Assembly: GCA_945859605.1 (NCBI GenBank)
Contig: OX243814.1
Location: 23,429,686-23,493,685 of the forward strand
Length of the DNA: 64,000 bases
Origin: Lumbricus rubellus
Lineage: Eukaryota; Annelida; Clitellata; Crassiclitellata; Lumbricidae
Direction of reading: 5' to 3'
Under the pieces are notes generated by a model that searched no databases, had not been told where the DNA came from, and worked only from the letters and a program-made list of their open reading frames with translations. Below are positions 11,501 through 24,883 of this stretch, piece by piece (the stretch's first letter is position 1; every line of letters starts with the position of its first letter). The position numbers and the translations under genes were made by a program.

Positions 11501-14500
11501 CTGGATTATCCCTCTATGGATAATATTTGGCGGTAGTAACCGTGCCAAAATGAAATGTACTGTATGATTGTACAATTCATGACTGAAACAAGTTAGAAAT
11601 GAAGTATTTTAACTTAAATTTGATGTTAGACCTTTTGAGTTAAAAGGTGCTTTGAGAGTGGACACAGTGATGCCTCAGATTCATATTATGTTGTACTGTA
11701 GGACGAAAGAGTTGACTGTGAAGTGTGTGGGAAGAATGTTCGAGTGATGTCGTATGACGCTCATATCCGATATATGCACAAACGCAAAGACGACGCAGAG
11801 GATGTAACGTTGGCAAATGAAACTGTTGATGTCGTTGCTGCTGCTAAGGAAATCTCATCCACAACAGGCCGATCGTTGAGACGAGCAGCCGTCAAGTAAG
11901 ATTTAGTCGTTGTTTTAAAGAGTTATAGATTTTTTTCTCTTTGCTGAACATGGGACCTGGTTGTTTTCACAGTCATAACCTGTGTGTCAGCACACCTTTG
12001 GCTGATCAAACATGGTGGATTGTGTTGCAACAATAGCTCCTTTGTCTATATTTACCTGTATTCCATTAGCTCCTTAAAACCAATCTGTTTGATGCTGGGT
12101 TTCCTCTGTTACTTTGGAAGCACCTCTGATGAGTCTCTTGGCAAAAGGCGCAAGATACATCTATGATTACAATGACCAAATGGGTATGTGTAACATGCAT
12201 GAGCTGTTACCTGTACTTAAGCTGAGCACTATAACTTAGGGAATTTTCATCTTTTTTACGTGTAGTTGATTTTGCAGTAAATTTGTAAGTATGTATTGTT
12301 CATGTCAAATAAGTGGAGAGATAATTTTAGTCTGTTTTATGGCTAGTTCTTGAAACCTTGTTCTGTATCTGGCCACACAAAATTCGGCCAAATGTCATGT
12401 GCTCTCTAAATTTGTAACTGATTTGATGGCTGGAGAATTGTTAAAACCAGTTCGCCAATTTCTAGCAGTGACTACAATTTATTTGCATGCTGTCTGATAA
12501 AGTAAAATACTGACTGGAGTGACGAAATATTCAAAGATGTGACGGTTGCTCACTTAGCATATCAGAAAGTTTAAACCAATAAACAACACACATTTTTCTA
12601 ACTTTATTTGCTACATTTTGAATTAGCAATTGTTAAGTAGAGTTTGTTCATTTACCGCAGGGCAAGAAGTAAACTGCTGGAGCTGACGACGGATTTAGTG
12701 CCAACCAACAGTTCCACTTCTTATTCGAAGGTATTGAGTCTCTGCTTTGTTTTTGTATTGTATCCGACCATTTATAAAGCGCCTCTTGTAGCAAGAGTCT
12801 TTCAGAAGCGCTCCCAGTGCGTTCAACCTCGAGAAAAAAGGCAAATTTTCAGACGTTTTACTTCATTCTAATCGTTTCTCTCCCATTACGTTCAATGTCT
12901 CTTTTGTGTCTCGTTACTATTCCTCTGTATTATAGTCTTCCCTATATCTTGGGCATAATTAACCAACAACCAATAACCATGTCCAACACATGTTTTTACC
13001 AAGTGCAGATGGTAGACAGCGTTTACAGAGTTTGACATTTTTATGTTTTATTTTCTAGCCACAATACATTTGCCCTCATGAGACATTTCCTGCTGAGTTT
13101 ATGGAGAAGTTGGTTGGCAAGATGAAGAAACTTCATAGACTGACTTGCTGTTATCGGGTATTGATCAACATATTTTGTGTTTTACACTTTTTTGGTCTTT
13201 GTAAACATTGACTTGTTTAACATGCTATTGTGCAGTTATGTAGATTCAAAACATCACTTCACTGTACGAATTTCGCAATAGAAAAGTATATTGTCATAAC
13301 TTTTTCTGTTTTATATTAAACATAGATATTTTAAGTTGAAACTTTTTGCAGCATGATTCATATTTATACTTAACTATTGACTTTGTGGTGTTTTATTTAT
13401 CGAGTATCATATATTGCTACAAACTCAGAAGTTATCACAGTTGTGGCAAAAATCATATCCTGCCATCTGATGTAAAGACCTGTTCTTAAGATCTGCACAG
13501 GAATATATTCAAGATAAAGTACTCCAGGATGCTGACATTCCCTTATAGTTTGGTTGCTGGTAGACACGTCTCTTTGTTCATGTGGAATAGGGATGTGAAG
13601 GATTTTAAATGCATAGTTGGGTATTGATTTTGAGTTAAAGTAAAGCATCTTTAAGATGTCATGCAAGAAAAGTTTGGTATATCTAGTGATAAAAATATTG
13701 CTTGGTAATGTGCATCCTTGTTAGCAGGACTTGTCTGTTCCTGGAAAGAGACTGATGAAAGGAATTATGTTGCACTTGTTTAGGATAGATGTATGTTACT
13801 TTTTACTTTTTAAATTAATGTATGTTATTAAAACAGCCACTTTAAGTTTGGTATTTATGGTGTAGAGTTTTGTTTAAAAAAATTGGGCATATCTGTGCAC
13901 AGCATCTGAAGAATTAGCATTGCATTTTCAGGGTTGCTCAAGTGAGCACAGTGATGTTTCTGAACTTGTTGCTCATCTTCTGATATGCTCACATAAGCCA
14001 AACTTTGTCTGCAATGTGGAAGACTTCACGTGCCTTTCATGCGGCGATTCCTTTCACTCGAAATCAGAAGTCGTTGATCACATGACACAGCATGACTCAA
14101 CTGCAGTAAGCAATGTTTCAGTCATTGAAATTAACAGATTTCTTAAAGTGATCTTCTAAAGTTTCTGACTGATTGAGCTTTGAATTTAAACATAATCTGA
14201 TTTTTTTAGCAAAGTCTGTCCATTTAATTAGTTTCTTAATTTAATTAGTTTAATTAGTTAAGTCATGACATCATTTGTGTTGCTAGGATTAAAATGGAAG
14301 GTAATAACTACTTGCCACGGCATACTTAACAGTGGATTGAAATTGTTGACTTATCATTAACCTCAAGCCATTCAGTGCTGTGCCCTTTGATAACACACAG
14401 TTGAAGTTTCCCAATGCCTACTGATTCGTCACATCATATTCTTTGCAGATTTATTAAAAAATTTGTCACTCAGCGTTAGTTACGTCATATCAATGTTTTT

Positions 14501-17500
14501 TTAGCACTTAAAATGTGTTTTGATTCTTGACATTCACTTTGTTTGTTTGCTTGAGGATCCGTCAAGTGGTGCCAGTGAAGCATCCGTGTTTTCTTCGACT
14601 GATGAGTCATCTGATGATGATGACGATGAGGAAGATGACAACGATGATGATGATGATGAAGATGGCGCAAGCGAAGCGTCAGATTCGTCTCAAGGTTTAT
14701 ATGGAAAATTGCTGTTATTTTTGATGCATTGCATTTGACAACTTATTGAATTTGGATGGTTATTTAGATGTTTTGCAGTTTTGTCAAAGAAACACCGTTT
14801 GCGGTAGTCAGTCGGCTAGTTCTAGGACTTTTCAGCTACTTCGCATATTTGTACAACTGAGCCTTTTTATATGAAGCGTATGATGTTTGTCATGTAAGCA
14901 TCAACACTTCTGATGTGCTTTGAATTCTTAACTTCTTTGTTTCCCCAAGGCTGATCAATACACGCCTCTCTGCCATAATTATATGCAGTTTATGAGCATT
15001 TCAAAGAACAATGTGTGTATTATGAGAGTTAAAGTGCAGAGCTATGTGATTGTTAGAGTGCTCAAAGAATTTCTGACAAACTAGTCAGCTATTGATGAAA
15101 GCTAATCCACTTTGACTGTCAGTTATGAATAGCTTTCACAACACAAGGCATACAAGTTCTAAATGCTGATGCTTTTGGTGTACACTATCAGTTATTAAGT
15201 TCCATTTACATTCACTTGCTGAAATGGGAACTGATTATTCTGCTTTGTTTGTATCTGATATTTAATTTTAAATTTTATTAGAGTTCTTGTTGTGATGTTC
15301 ATGGTACTTAGAAAAACATCTTGTAATCTTTTTAAATATATAAAAGACGTGAAACTGATATTGATAAATATTGCAAGATGGAGTTTGATTAATTTTTCAG
15401 CTCAATATCATTCTAGAAGGAAGAAGGGAAGGGTGTTTTTCTTGCCAATGTCGTCTTTCATTGAGCAGCACCGTTCGACCAATCTTTTTCCAAACTGGGA
15501 AGCAAAGCAGTGTCTATACAAAGCACTTCCTGCATCGTAAGAGACCATTTTGCTGTAGTTTCGATATATATGTATATATTCATTCATTCATTCATTCATT
15601 ATTAGAATTTATATAGCACCTCTTCAAGAAACTACTCAGAGGCGCTCCCAGCCCAGCCACGACTAAAGAAAAAAGATTTATATATATATATATATATAAT
15701 TATATGCATGTATATTAATGTATATATGAGAAAAGTTAAGTTAAATTGTAGTTTAAGATTAGGTCTCTTTTTGAGAGATCTTGATGAATGTTCTTCTCCT
15801 TGCATAAAAACTTCTTTGTGTGGTGCTCAGTTTATGTTACAGAAAGTTCTGCTATTTTGTTGAATAATAATAAGCTTTTTGTGAGGTTCATCTACTTTTG
15901 TTATAAGGAAAAAGAATCAAGTTAAAAAGAAGAAATGAAAGACAGTAGAGTATCACGCCTTCAACTTCTTTGCTGGTAACTTGGTGCAGGTAAAGTAAGA
16001 TCACATGAAACAATTGCAAGCCTTTTGCATTTTGAAACATAAATCATACAACTTCTGGAAAGGCTTTTAAGTTATTATTTGATTGCAATGTTTTGTTTTT
16101 TGTGTTCAGTGAAGAAAGTCATTATCTGCCAGAGAATCGTGGCTTGGCTGTTAAAATACAGACTTCAGAAACTGAATTCTCGCGACCAGTCAAGCTCGGC
16201 CTTTTCGAAACATATCTCTACAATGGTAACTCCTACTTCTGTTGAGCCTGTTAATATTAAATGCAGCATGTGCACAGCAAGTACTGGTCCAAGATCCTCT
16301 AAGCACAGAGAAAATTTCCATGTGCACTAACTCCTCATTCATGACCTCCTGATTTGACAGTTGTTCAAAGTGTTGTTGTAGTGTATTGTTTGAACATATT
16401 GTCATTACAGAAGTTTTTTTGGTAGAAGTATGTTGGTCTATCACGTTGCAGTAATTGTCTGGGAAGGCATTTTTTTATGTGTTTAGAAATTTCTACAGTC
16501 ATAGTTTATTTATGTTTATTTTTTAACCCCATGTTCTGTGAATCTATACATTAACTTTTAAAGAGTAAGGAAAAAATTCAGACTACGCCACTGTATGAGT
16601 GGCCATCTGCCAATTCCTTACATTTCTTCTCGTTGCTTGAGATCATCAAGTTCAAGTCTTTTGGCTGATCCCCTAAGCAGATCCGTTATATGGTGGACTT
16701 GTGTTCATTTTTGCCTTATTCCCAGGGATCTTATAATAGTATATAGTGTAACTGATGATGAGGTTTATTATGTGAATATGAGTCAGGTAAAGTTCTAGAT
16801 TAATAGACAGTATACACAACTGCTGTCTGTTCTTTATTGTAAAGTCTTTGATCTTAGCGTTTACAAGTTTTAGGTACTTTGTTTTTATTCACTGGGTCAG
16901 ATTAGGGCATTTAGATGTGAATGGCAATCTCTTAGCAACTGGTGCTGTTGATTTAGTAGTGATGGAGCATTATAACATGTCTTTGTCTTTTATTAATATG
17001 TTATTATGTTTGTGTATAGATTCATACAACATGAATGTTGGTGGACCTATCTGGGCTTTGGCCTGGAGTCCTGTCCCTCCTGGTGATCATGCTGATCAGT
17101 ATCTGGCTGTTTACACGCATCAAACGGCAGATGAAACACATTTAGTCAACGAATGCTCCAATGAAACGGCTCTCATTCAACTCTGGCGATTCCAGCTTCA
17201 CAATCACAAGTATGGCTATTCATGTGCAAAACACTACTTGTCACTGGGTTTTATATTTACATGGTAATCTGAGAAGTAAGAAAACGAATTTGGGTTGGTA
17301 TTATTGTGTGCATGCCTTTGATGTTAGTTCCTTTCAAAACCACAGCTTTTTCTCAAGTGCTAAGCTTTTGCTCAAAATGATGTTCTGTTGTGCCGTTAAT
17401 TATGCTTTAAGCATAGGATTTGGACACTTCAAGTCAGATTCACCAAGTGATGGAAGAGAAATTGGTGCTATCATCTTGTTAGAATTTTAACAATGAACAT

Positions 17501-20500
17501 GTACGAAATTGACTGGGAAAGTGTTAAAGCCAGACATATAGCTTATGCAGTGTTGCTATGTAATAGTTGACATTATATTTAATCCTTTAACAGTGAGTTT
17601 CATTGGTTTCTCGGTCACATGCTTATCATTAAAGGTTTGAATGCCAATGTGGCAGAAGTTACTAGACACTGATATATACATAAAACTAATTGTGATACCT
17701 TCTAGCTCTAGTTAAAAAAAATTAAGTGGTTTGATTGTCATTTATGTTTTATCCTCGTTCTTTTTTTTGATTAAAGAGCAGCTGAGTCAGAACCGCCTGA
17801 GCAGATCAGTGGTTTACTGTTGGACTGTGGACCGATCTGGGAGATGAAATGGTGCCCCACTGGTTCATGGGATGAAGGGGAATCTGCAGGGAGCAGCCAG
17901 TTAAGTTGAATGCACAGAATAATTATCAATACAACAGTCTAGAATGGTCGATGCAGCACAATGTACATGCATCCCATTTATTGTATCAGCTCAGTATGTG
18001 CTGTGAAGTGACTTTCATTCTTTTATAATGTAGATAAGAAAACTGTTAGTTTTTGCAGTGTGCACAATCAGTAGGAATTTTAAATGCTGTGAAATATCCT
18101 GTTGTTTGAGAACCAGTTTTGTGCAAGTAGAGTTGTTGTATAGTTCAAATTAGGAGACATTTAAGATTAAAGATTTGCCAGGGTGTCATAATAAAATGTG
18201 AAGTAAAGTTCTTTTAGATGGGAAAACTTTGCTCAATGACTAACTGTTTGATAGATAAGACTGCACTACAACCTTGGAGCATCAGGATCTGCAAAAAGCT
18301 CAGTTTGACTAATTTTATGCCTACTTAAATTCTCACAGATGAGCTGAGACTAGGGCTTTGTGAGGGTTTTTCAGACATGATCACATTTGTCTGATGACGA
18401 AACACTTGTCTGTAGGCTGTAACAATAAATGCCAGATCTATAATTTGATATGCACACTATCAGTATTTCCTGGATTATTATTAGTATTTTGTTGAATTGA
18501 TTTCAGGATTCGTCTCAAATTGGGTTGCTGGCAGTTGCGAGTCATAGTGGTGATGTACACATTTTAAGGTTATTAGTATTTTAATTTTGTATCTTTATTC
18601 TGAAATTGTGGATCTGATTTTCTGCATGTTACATTTGTGCCATTGTTTATGATGAGCTGCTCTTAGTCTAGTTTGTGTTAGAATATGTTTAGAAAGTCTT
18701 TGTCTTATATTGCCACATTCTGACTTCTCAGATTTTCTCACAAGAAAGCAGCATAAAAATGTTGTTGGACATTGGCTTGCTTTCATCGAATGACTTACTT
18801 TTGATACTTACCATTCTATTAAATTCTATTTCTTATGCTAGTCTGCTATCTCATTAATTTTAATTCGCCATAAAATTATATATATATAGTGTGTTTGGCC
18901 ATGTGATATTTTGGAGGATCACATTTATAAATTCAGAGATTGATTACAATGGAGTTATCAAAGATGATGCACTATACATTATATATATATGTTGACTTTG
19001 CAGCCTGAAACAGAAGTTTGTTTAGTAGTTTCTTATTTAAAATTTTACAGTATTCCAAAGTACTTTTCTCTGAGCAACGAAAAGCAACGCTTGAAACTGT
19101 ACAGAGCAACACCTGTTGCAACACTGAAGAGAAGAGGAAAAGATGGTAATCAGTCCTTAGAAGTTTCTTTATTTTAAATAGAATTTTAAATTAAATAAAT
19201 CAATTATGTTGGTGTCCGTAATAAACAGGTGTTGCATATGTTTAAAAATATAATTCTGTCTGATTTGATGACCACTAAACAGAAATGATATTTGTGCAAT
19301 TTTTGAGCAAATGTGCAACCGGTTATAACCAGTATAAATACTAAATGGCTTTGATGGCTTGATGTTCATCTTGGCCTTTGCTATGTGAAAATAACAATTT
19401 GTCTTTTAATCACAAATATACAAATAAATTTGTCTTTCACGCTTGCAGGTAGAGAGCAGCTTTTTTTTGGGGGGGGGAAGTTACGATAAAATTGTGTTTC
19501 TGGTCAAGGAAGTTGTAACAGTTGCGTTTTGTTTTGTCTGAATATTGTCCTGTTGATGTTCTAATGTTTGCACTCTAGTCAGAAGATGTTTCTTAAAGTG
19601 ACTATGTCTCTGTTAACGACGGTTGATAGAAACCCATCATAAATGAGAACTTGTTTCGTCTTATCTCTTATCAAATGGTGAAGAATGTTGCAGTGTGTTT
19701 TCTGTTGAAACAGTTTGCCCTTGCCTCTGTGTTGATTGGCATTGGAAGGAGAAGTGTGGAATGCTGATGGCTGGCTTTGCTGACGGTAAATAAATATTCT
19801 GACTTCATTTAACAAGTAATTTAAAGTGATGTTGTGTGCATTCAACATGTAGACTTTTATGAGATGTTCAAGAGTATGTTGGTTAGGACTCTGGTAATTG
19901 AGAGGTTAGAGGGTCAAATCACCAGAGCAGAAATTTAGTTTCAGAAGCAACATTGAGACACATTGATTTGCATTTATCTTTATTGTTTGAAAGTATAATG
20001 TAATTTTGATTGTAGGCAATGTCTTTTATGCCTATGCACTGTATGCAGCTACCTTTCTTTCTGGGCTGTCAGATCTTCTATAAAGCTCTTTATGATTTCC
20101 TTAATAATATTGTTATTTGCGAAGGTATAACGAGTCTTTGGGATCTAAATACAACGAGTTCACTGCTTCGTCGAAAAGCTGAAGACGATGACCGAGATTG
20201 TCTCTTCCCTTTTCATTCGATTCGTTCTCATGTCTGGCCAGTGAAGGGTGTCGCATTCTGTCAGTCTCGGCTCAATCTTATTGTTACCTGCTCCGCCGAC
20301 AGGTTAGCTCACGTTCGTTACTCCAAACCCTTTAATAATAATTATGATTTAACTATATAATGATTGAATATATAATTGTTACACCCATTTTATGATTTCC
20401 TTTTTCCCTTTTCTTGTTTAGTTGACATGGGTTCATTGAATTATTACCATGTGGGTAACTTTGCTGAGCACCTCTATGTTATAATGTCATTCATTGCTTA

Positions 20501-22975
20501 GTGTCTGTAAATGTCAGTCGTTGGGGGTGGGGGGGAATACGATAAAATTACATAGGCTAAGCACAAAAGTTTACAGGACTTAATGGGTTTAGTGTGTGTG
20601 CATGCATATATGTGTTTGGAAGAGTGGCAGAGAGACAGTATGATTTTCTTACCGTGTTTCTTTCTTGAAACAGATTGGTGAAACTCTGGGATCTAACGGA
20701 GCCTGATTGTCCTTTGACAATTTACCACAGCACATTGAATACAGGTGTCATTTGGCCTGTCAACAGCACAAGTACCTTCACTTGTTCAGGAGATGAGTGT
20801 TACCTGTAAGTTGTGTCACTTGAAATTCTTCCTCTGTGTGCCTTGATATGCGTATAGTTTCCTTCTGAGTTTTGCTGATTAGTAAGAGTTTACACGGCAT
20901 GGACGAAAATAGTGACAATTGCTAGCAGACATTAAAGGCTTTTACATCCATCATTATTCACTGCTTCCATTACCACGTACAACAGGTAACAGGTCAGATG
21001 TATTAGATGATGTTTTGTCGCTATAAAACCAGTTCTGCCAATAATTGGAAAAGCATTCAGAAAATAAGTAACATCTTCCTTCATCACTTCGTGTGATATC
21101 ATTACAGGCTAGCTATTGTTTCATTAATTAAATGCTTTTTGTCTATATGATTGGATATTCAAATTGGTTTTGTTACAGTTATTATATTTTCATTTTACTG
21201 TCCAGACTTGAAGTGGATTTTTGTTGTTAAACTGGGTGCTAGCTAATATCAGTAGTTAGTTGGCAGTGATGCGTTTGCTAATTGCCTACAATTTGAACAC
21301 ATTTTTATGTAGTTTGGATGGAGTATATGATGAGTAAGAGAAGATTGATTAAAGTTGTGATGTGTTTTTTCTCCTATGCAGTCATGAACACAATGGAACG
21401 ATTCTATGTTACTATGCCAACAACCGACTTCTGACAAGACCATTGACTGTTCACAATGCATCCGTATGGGTAAGGAGGAGGAGGAGGAGGGAGGGAGGGA
21501 GGAGCTGGCATCTTTCTTCTCTATAAAAACAGTTTTTGGCAGTAATGTTTCTTGCTTAGAGCTTGAAACAGTTTTAATTAGTCTTTTTATTTCACAATTG
21601 AAACATTTTATTCGTATATAATTAATATTCTAATACATATTTGAATAAATGTATTCATTGATGTTTATTCGTTCTTTTCTCTATCAAAAACCAATTATTT
21701 GAGTATTGCACAAGTTAGCTGTAATTATTCTTATGTAACTTGAAATCATTTATAATAGTGATTACTTGATTTCTTTGTTTCTGCAAATATGCTATGTGAG
21801 TTAGTTGTATATGTTCATGATTTTATATATATGTAATGGCTGGCTTGAATGTAGATTGCAGCATCATCGAGTATGTAGCGATGTTAGATAGAGTAGTTTG
21901 GATTGGTAGAAGAGAATTTTAATAGGTTAAGTTTGTTGTGTAATATCTATCATCAGGGAATGAGTTACAACTGTTGGCTGCAGTCTTTGGTGAGTTGTGA
22001 TAGCGTTGGTTTTGTCGTCAGCGTTCCATATATCTCACCTAACCACAAGACCATCTCAGACTCACGACAGGTGATTAATATTGCTTAACTTATAGTTTGT
22101 TGTTTTCTGTTCACAAGAACACAGCTTCCTATTTGAACGAATTTAGGAAAACTCTGTAGGTAAATGTGAAATGGGTCTGAAATCATCATTCATATTCCTT
22201 TAATAACTGACTTGGCTTGAGTAAAAAATGTTTGTTTAGTGACGTTTTCAGAGGATGTTGGTATAGACACATTCTCGTAATGTGTCAAGTTTATTCAGTT
22301 TATCATATCATCTTTGTTTCTTATTGTACCAAGCCTCCAGTTTTTATTCTGCAGCATATTTTTTAGATTATAGTTTTGATTTATTAAATGAATTTCCAGT
22401 GATGTAATTCTATACAGGCCTCGTCATGCTTGGTTAGTTATTCTTGGCTGCATCGAACTTGATTTACAGAATTATTTGTAAATTCAGTTGTCAGTTTCCC
22501 ATGTGAAAAGTGTTTGGTTTGTGTTTAAATGTGAATCCCAGTTGAGTCTGTCTATAGACATGGTGTATATGTATGAGAATACATTATGTCGTCGTAGGTT
22601 ACACATGGCAGAAATGTATCGTTTCAGGTTTTATTTATCGCTGAGATGTGCGATGGTTCAAGCGAAGTGACCAACGGTGAAATGGCGTCATTGTCCCCTG
22701 ATGTCAAAACAGAATCCAATGAACATCGTGTCACAACAACCAATAGCGATAGGTGCCACGAGGTTTCAATGGCAGCCAAACAAAAGTGTAATGATGCTTG
22801 TGAGTGCAATTGCCATGGCAACCAAACAGTCCAGTCTGGCGAGACTTCCAACAGCCATCTGGTGACTGACTGCGACCGCTGTCAGTTGCAACACTGTTTA
22901 CTCTTCAAAGATTACAGCACGGTACAATTTTTCATGTGAAGCGCTAGTATCTGTGTTAGTGTGTGTGTATGTGTC

Positions 22976-23059
<84 letters not shown>

Positions 23060-24728
23060 CTATATTTAGCCGTATGAATTCTACCACATTGTTCATTCTG
23101 AAGGAAATTTGAATTTTAAATTGAACTTTCTTTGTCATGTCAGGTAAATGGTTCCAGCCACGTATACCTTCCTAATATAATTAAGGCTTGTTTTCAAATG
23201 CCTTTAAGTTGCTCAACAATTTTTATGGAATCTACTACAAATCAAGTAAAGGGTATTCTATTAATAGTGACAACTTTATTCCTAATGCTGTTATTAAGTT
23301 TTACAGTAAGCTTTCAGTATTTCTATATCGACGTAATTGTTTTCTTTTGTATTCCTGACTTCCCTTCAATTTTGATTTGTTTTGTGCTGTAGGATTGGCA
23401 ATTTTCCAATAAACCACTTTTCTTTGCAAAGCAGTTACCAGCAGATGACATTCAGAACTCGCTTCCCTGTTCTCTTAATCGGGTAAGTCATTGTTAAGTT
23501 TAATGATAACATTAATCCTTTAATACCGGAGGGTATAGGATTTCCCATACATTTTACTACCTTCTTGGCATTAAAGGGTGAATCAACTGTTACCGTCAGT
23601 TTATCCATTGTTAAGTTTAATGATAACATTAATCAACTGTTACCATCAGTTAATTGGGGTTAGAGGCTGGTAAGGATTGGCATGAGTTTAGTCCCAGCAA
23701 TTGAACAATTGAAAGGAATTTGAAGACTGTGTACATTTAAGGGAGGAAATTGAGGATAAATGTCATGCTTATAAATATGTTTTCTCCGGCTGCTTTGAGA
23801 GTAATTTTTAATGGCTACTCTTCCCTGAATTATTAAACCCTCAAGAAACAAGTCTTATATTTGCATTAACATCAGTTGCACTTTTGTATACTGTAGACTC
23901 CTTCATTGCCATTATGTTTTTGTTAATCTACTTCCAAGGTTGTGAACCCTTTGACATTTTTTGTGAACCATTGATGCCAGTAGTGTAATATAATTTTTTA
24001 AATAACTTTTGTGAAAGAATAGCATTTTGTACGCTATCAATATTTTATGCACTTATGGCACATATTATGTATGCAACTTCAGTCAGTAAATCTAAATCTG
24101 CATTGTGTGCAAATGAACCTTGAAAATGGTAAAGACGATGTGTCATGCAAAACCCATAGTGACTTTGGTTATAATTTAGTGAGTTTGCATGGCAAGCCTT
24201 TTGTGCGAGATATGATTCTAAACACAGAGTTAGAGAAACTGAAATAACCTGATTCCACAATTAAACAAAGATGTGCGATATGGAGTTTGATTTGATTATA
24301 GTGCTTAAAAGACATATAATTTGTTATTGTTGTTGGTGAAAACAACGAACTAGATGTGCAATATGGAGTTGGCAATAAATCAGGAATGTGATAGAAGAAT
24401 TTAACGAGTGTAAGTATTTGTTAAAAGCGACTAAAAAGAACCAATGCTGCATGTTGTTCAACTGTTGATGGTTGGACATGCAATTTTAATCATTTCTATG
24501 GATTCAGATGAACATACCCATGTGCATGGGTATTACGAGTAGTTTCATACTTATTTGAACTGTTGATGATGTTTTGTTTTGCAGGTTGCATGGAATACAA
24601 ATCATGGTTTTCATAATTGGTTAGCTGTTGGTGGCCAGGCTGGGATACTGCGCGTCAAACTGATAAAGGAAATCGTAGGAAATCACGTAAAAAAAACTAC
24701 AAGCAAAAGAAAGAATAAGAAACGATGA
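8506..24728 (+). CDS. GTF3C2: General transcription factor 3C subunit 2 homologue (TFIIIC110), 22 exons
   Basis: Subunit of TFIIIC, the nuclear factor that binds internal promoters of tRNA genes for RNA polymerase III. Exons: 8506-9414, 10242-10328, 10711-10851, 11702-11895, 12661-12730, 13059-13157, 13932-14105, 14556-14694, 15401-15536, 16110-16225, 17020-17209, 17777-17899, 18507-18568, 19051-19145, 19714-19785, 20125-20302, 20674-20805, 21382-21469, 21957-22070, 22628-22921, 23393-23482, 24585-24728. About 1,215 codons. Exon 1 is basic/acidic and ends near an AT-hook (KQGRPRK). Exons 2, 3, 4 and 7 carry C2H2/C2HC fingers (e.g. CEVC...HIRYMH). Exon 8 is an Asp/Glu run. From exon 11 on come WD40 repeats with GTF3C2 signatures: GGPIWALAWSP, DCGPIWEMKWCP, VKLWDL, NWLAVGGQAGILRV. 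All exon junctions keep phase except 12/13, where the donor GTTAAG leaves two bases but exon 13 needs zero. The ATG at 8506 has A at -3; a further 5' untranslated exon is possible. Exon 8 uses a weak GAG acceptor. The fingers are unexpected compared with the human protein. Confidence 0.9.
11178..11515 (-). mobile_element. LINE reverse-transcriptase C-terminal fragment with duplicated flank
   Basis: Read on the minus strand, about 11515-11270 encodes RGRQKKRWEDVIQQDLKLL, typical of the tail of RTE/Jockey-type non-LTR retrotransposon polyproteins (G-R-P-x-K-R-W ... D). A block of about 55 bp beginning CTTGGTCGAATCATCCAATG occurs at 11178 and again at 11459 in direct orientation (the second lacks four bases). 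The fragment is therefore partly duplicated. It lies in intron 3 of the GTF3C2 gene. Confidence 0.7.
12773..12860 (-). repeat. Retroelement 3' tail, minus orientation
   Basis: On the minus strand this reads GGGAGCGCTTCTGAAAG then, after a short gap, CAAGAGGCGCTTTATA. Related tails occur at 15612-15665 (minus), 25720-25775 (plus) and 59008-59050 (plus, end of a SINE). It is the 3' end of a LINE or its dependent SINE, in intron 5 of the GTF3C2 gene. Confidence 0.55.
15580..15665 (-). repeat. SINE/LINE 3' tail plus (ATTC)n
   Basis: The complement of 15612-15650 reads GGGAGCGCCTCTGAGTAG then GGTGCTATATAA, close to the tail of the SINE at 58858-59060. It is preceded on the plus strand by a short (ATTC)n run at 15580-15600. 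Lies in intron 9 of the GTF3C2 gene. Confidence 0.6.
22977..23057. repeat. (GT)n microsatellite, about 80 bp
   Basis: An essentially pure GT run just downstream of GTF3C2 exon 20, beginning about 56 bp after its donor. Confidence 0.97.
23516..23580. mobile_element. 65-bp palindromic mini-element, copy 1
   Basis: Begins CCTTTAATACCGGAGGG and ends TTGGCATTAAAGGG. An almost identical sequence in the opposite orientation sits at 58682-58745. Ends of the form CCCTTT...AAAGGG beside TTAA recall piggyBac-type MITEs. The flanking sequence CATTGTTAAGTTTAATGATA is itself duplicated (about 23489 and 23607). Lies in intron 21 of the GTF3C2 gene. Confidence 0.7.
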
Positions 24729-24877
24729 CACTTTCAGAATCACAGCGTAGGAAATTTTTTAAACCGAATGCCTTGTTATAAGGGAAATCCACTTTAACTG
24801 TATTTATTGTCTCATTTTGTTGACCCATTTTTGCGCAACGTTGCAGATTGTTTGTGTAAATATGTCGTGTTGTTATC

Positions 24878-24883
24878 ATTAAA
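24878..24883 (+). terminator. Poly(A) signal ATTAAA of the GTF3C2 gene
   Basis: First poly(A) hexamer variant after the stop codon at 24726-24728, about 150 bp downstream. It would give a short 3' UTR. Actual cleavage site not visible. Confidence 0.5.

Noticed and set aside
19875..19945. tRNA-like stretch with GGTCAAATCACC
   Set aside because: The B box is imperfect and the arms do not pair; probably chance or a very old SINE.
20019..20124. Upstream extension of GTF3C2 exon 16 using the acceptor at about 20015
   Set aside because: That frame runs into a stop after about 20 residues, whereas the acceptor before 20125 gives GITSLWDL, a proper WD repeat, in phase.
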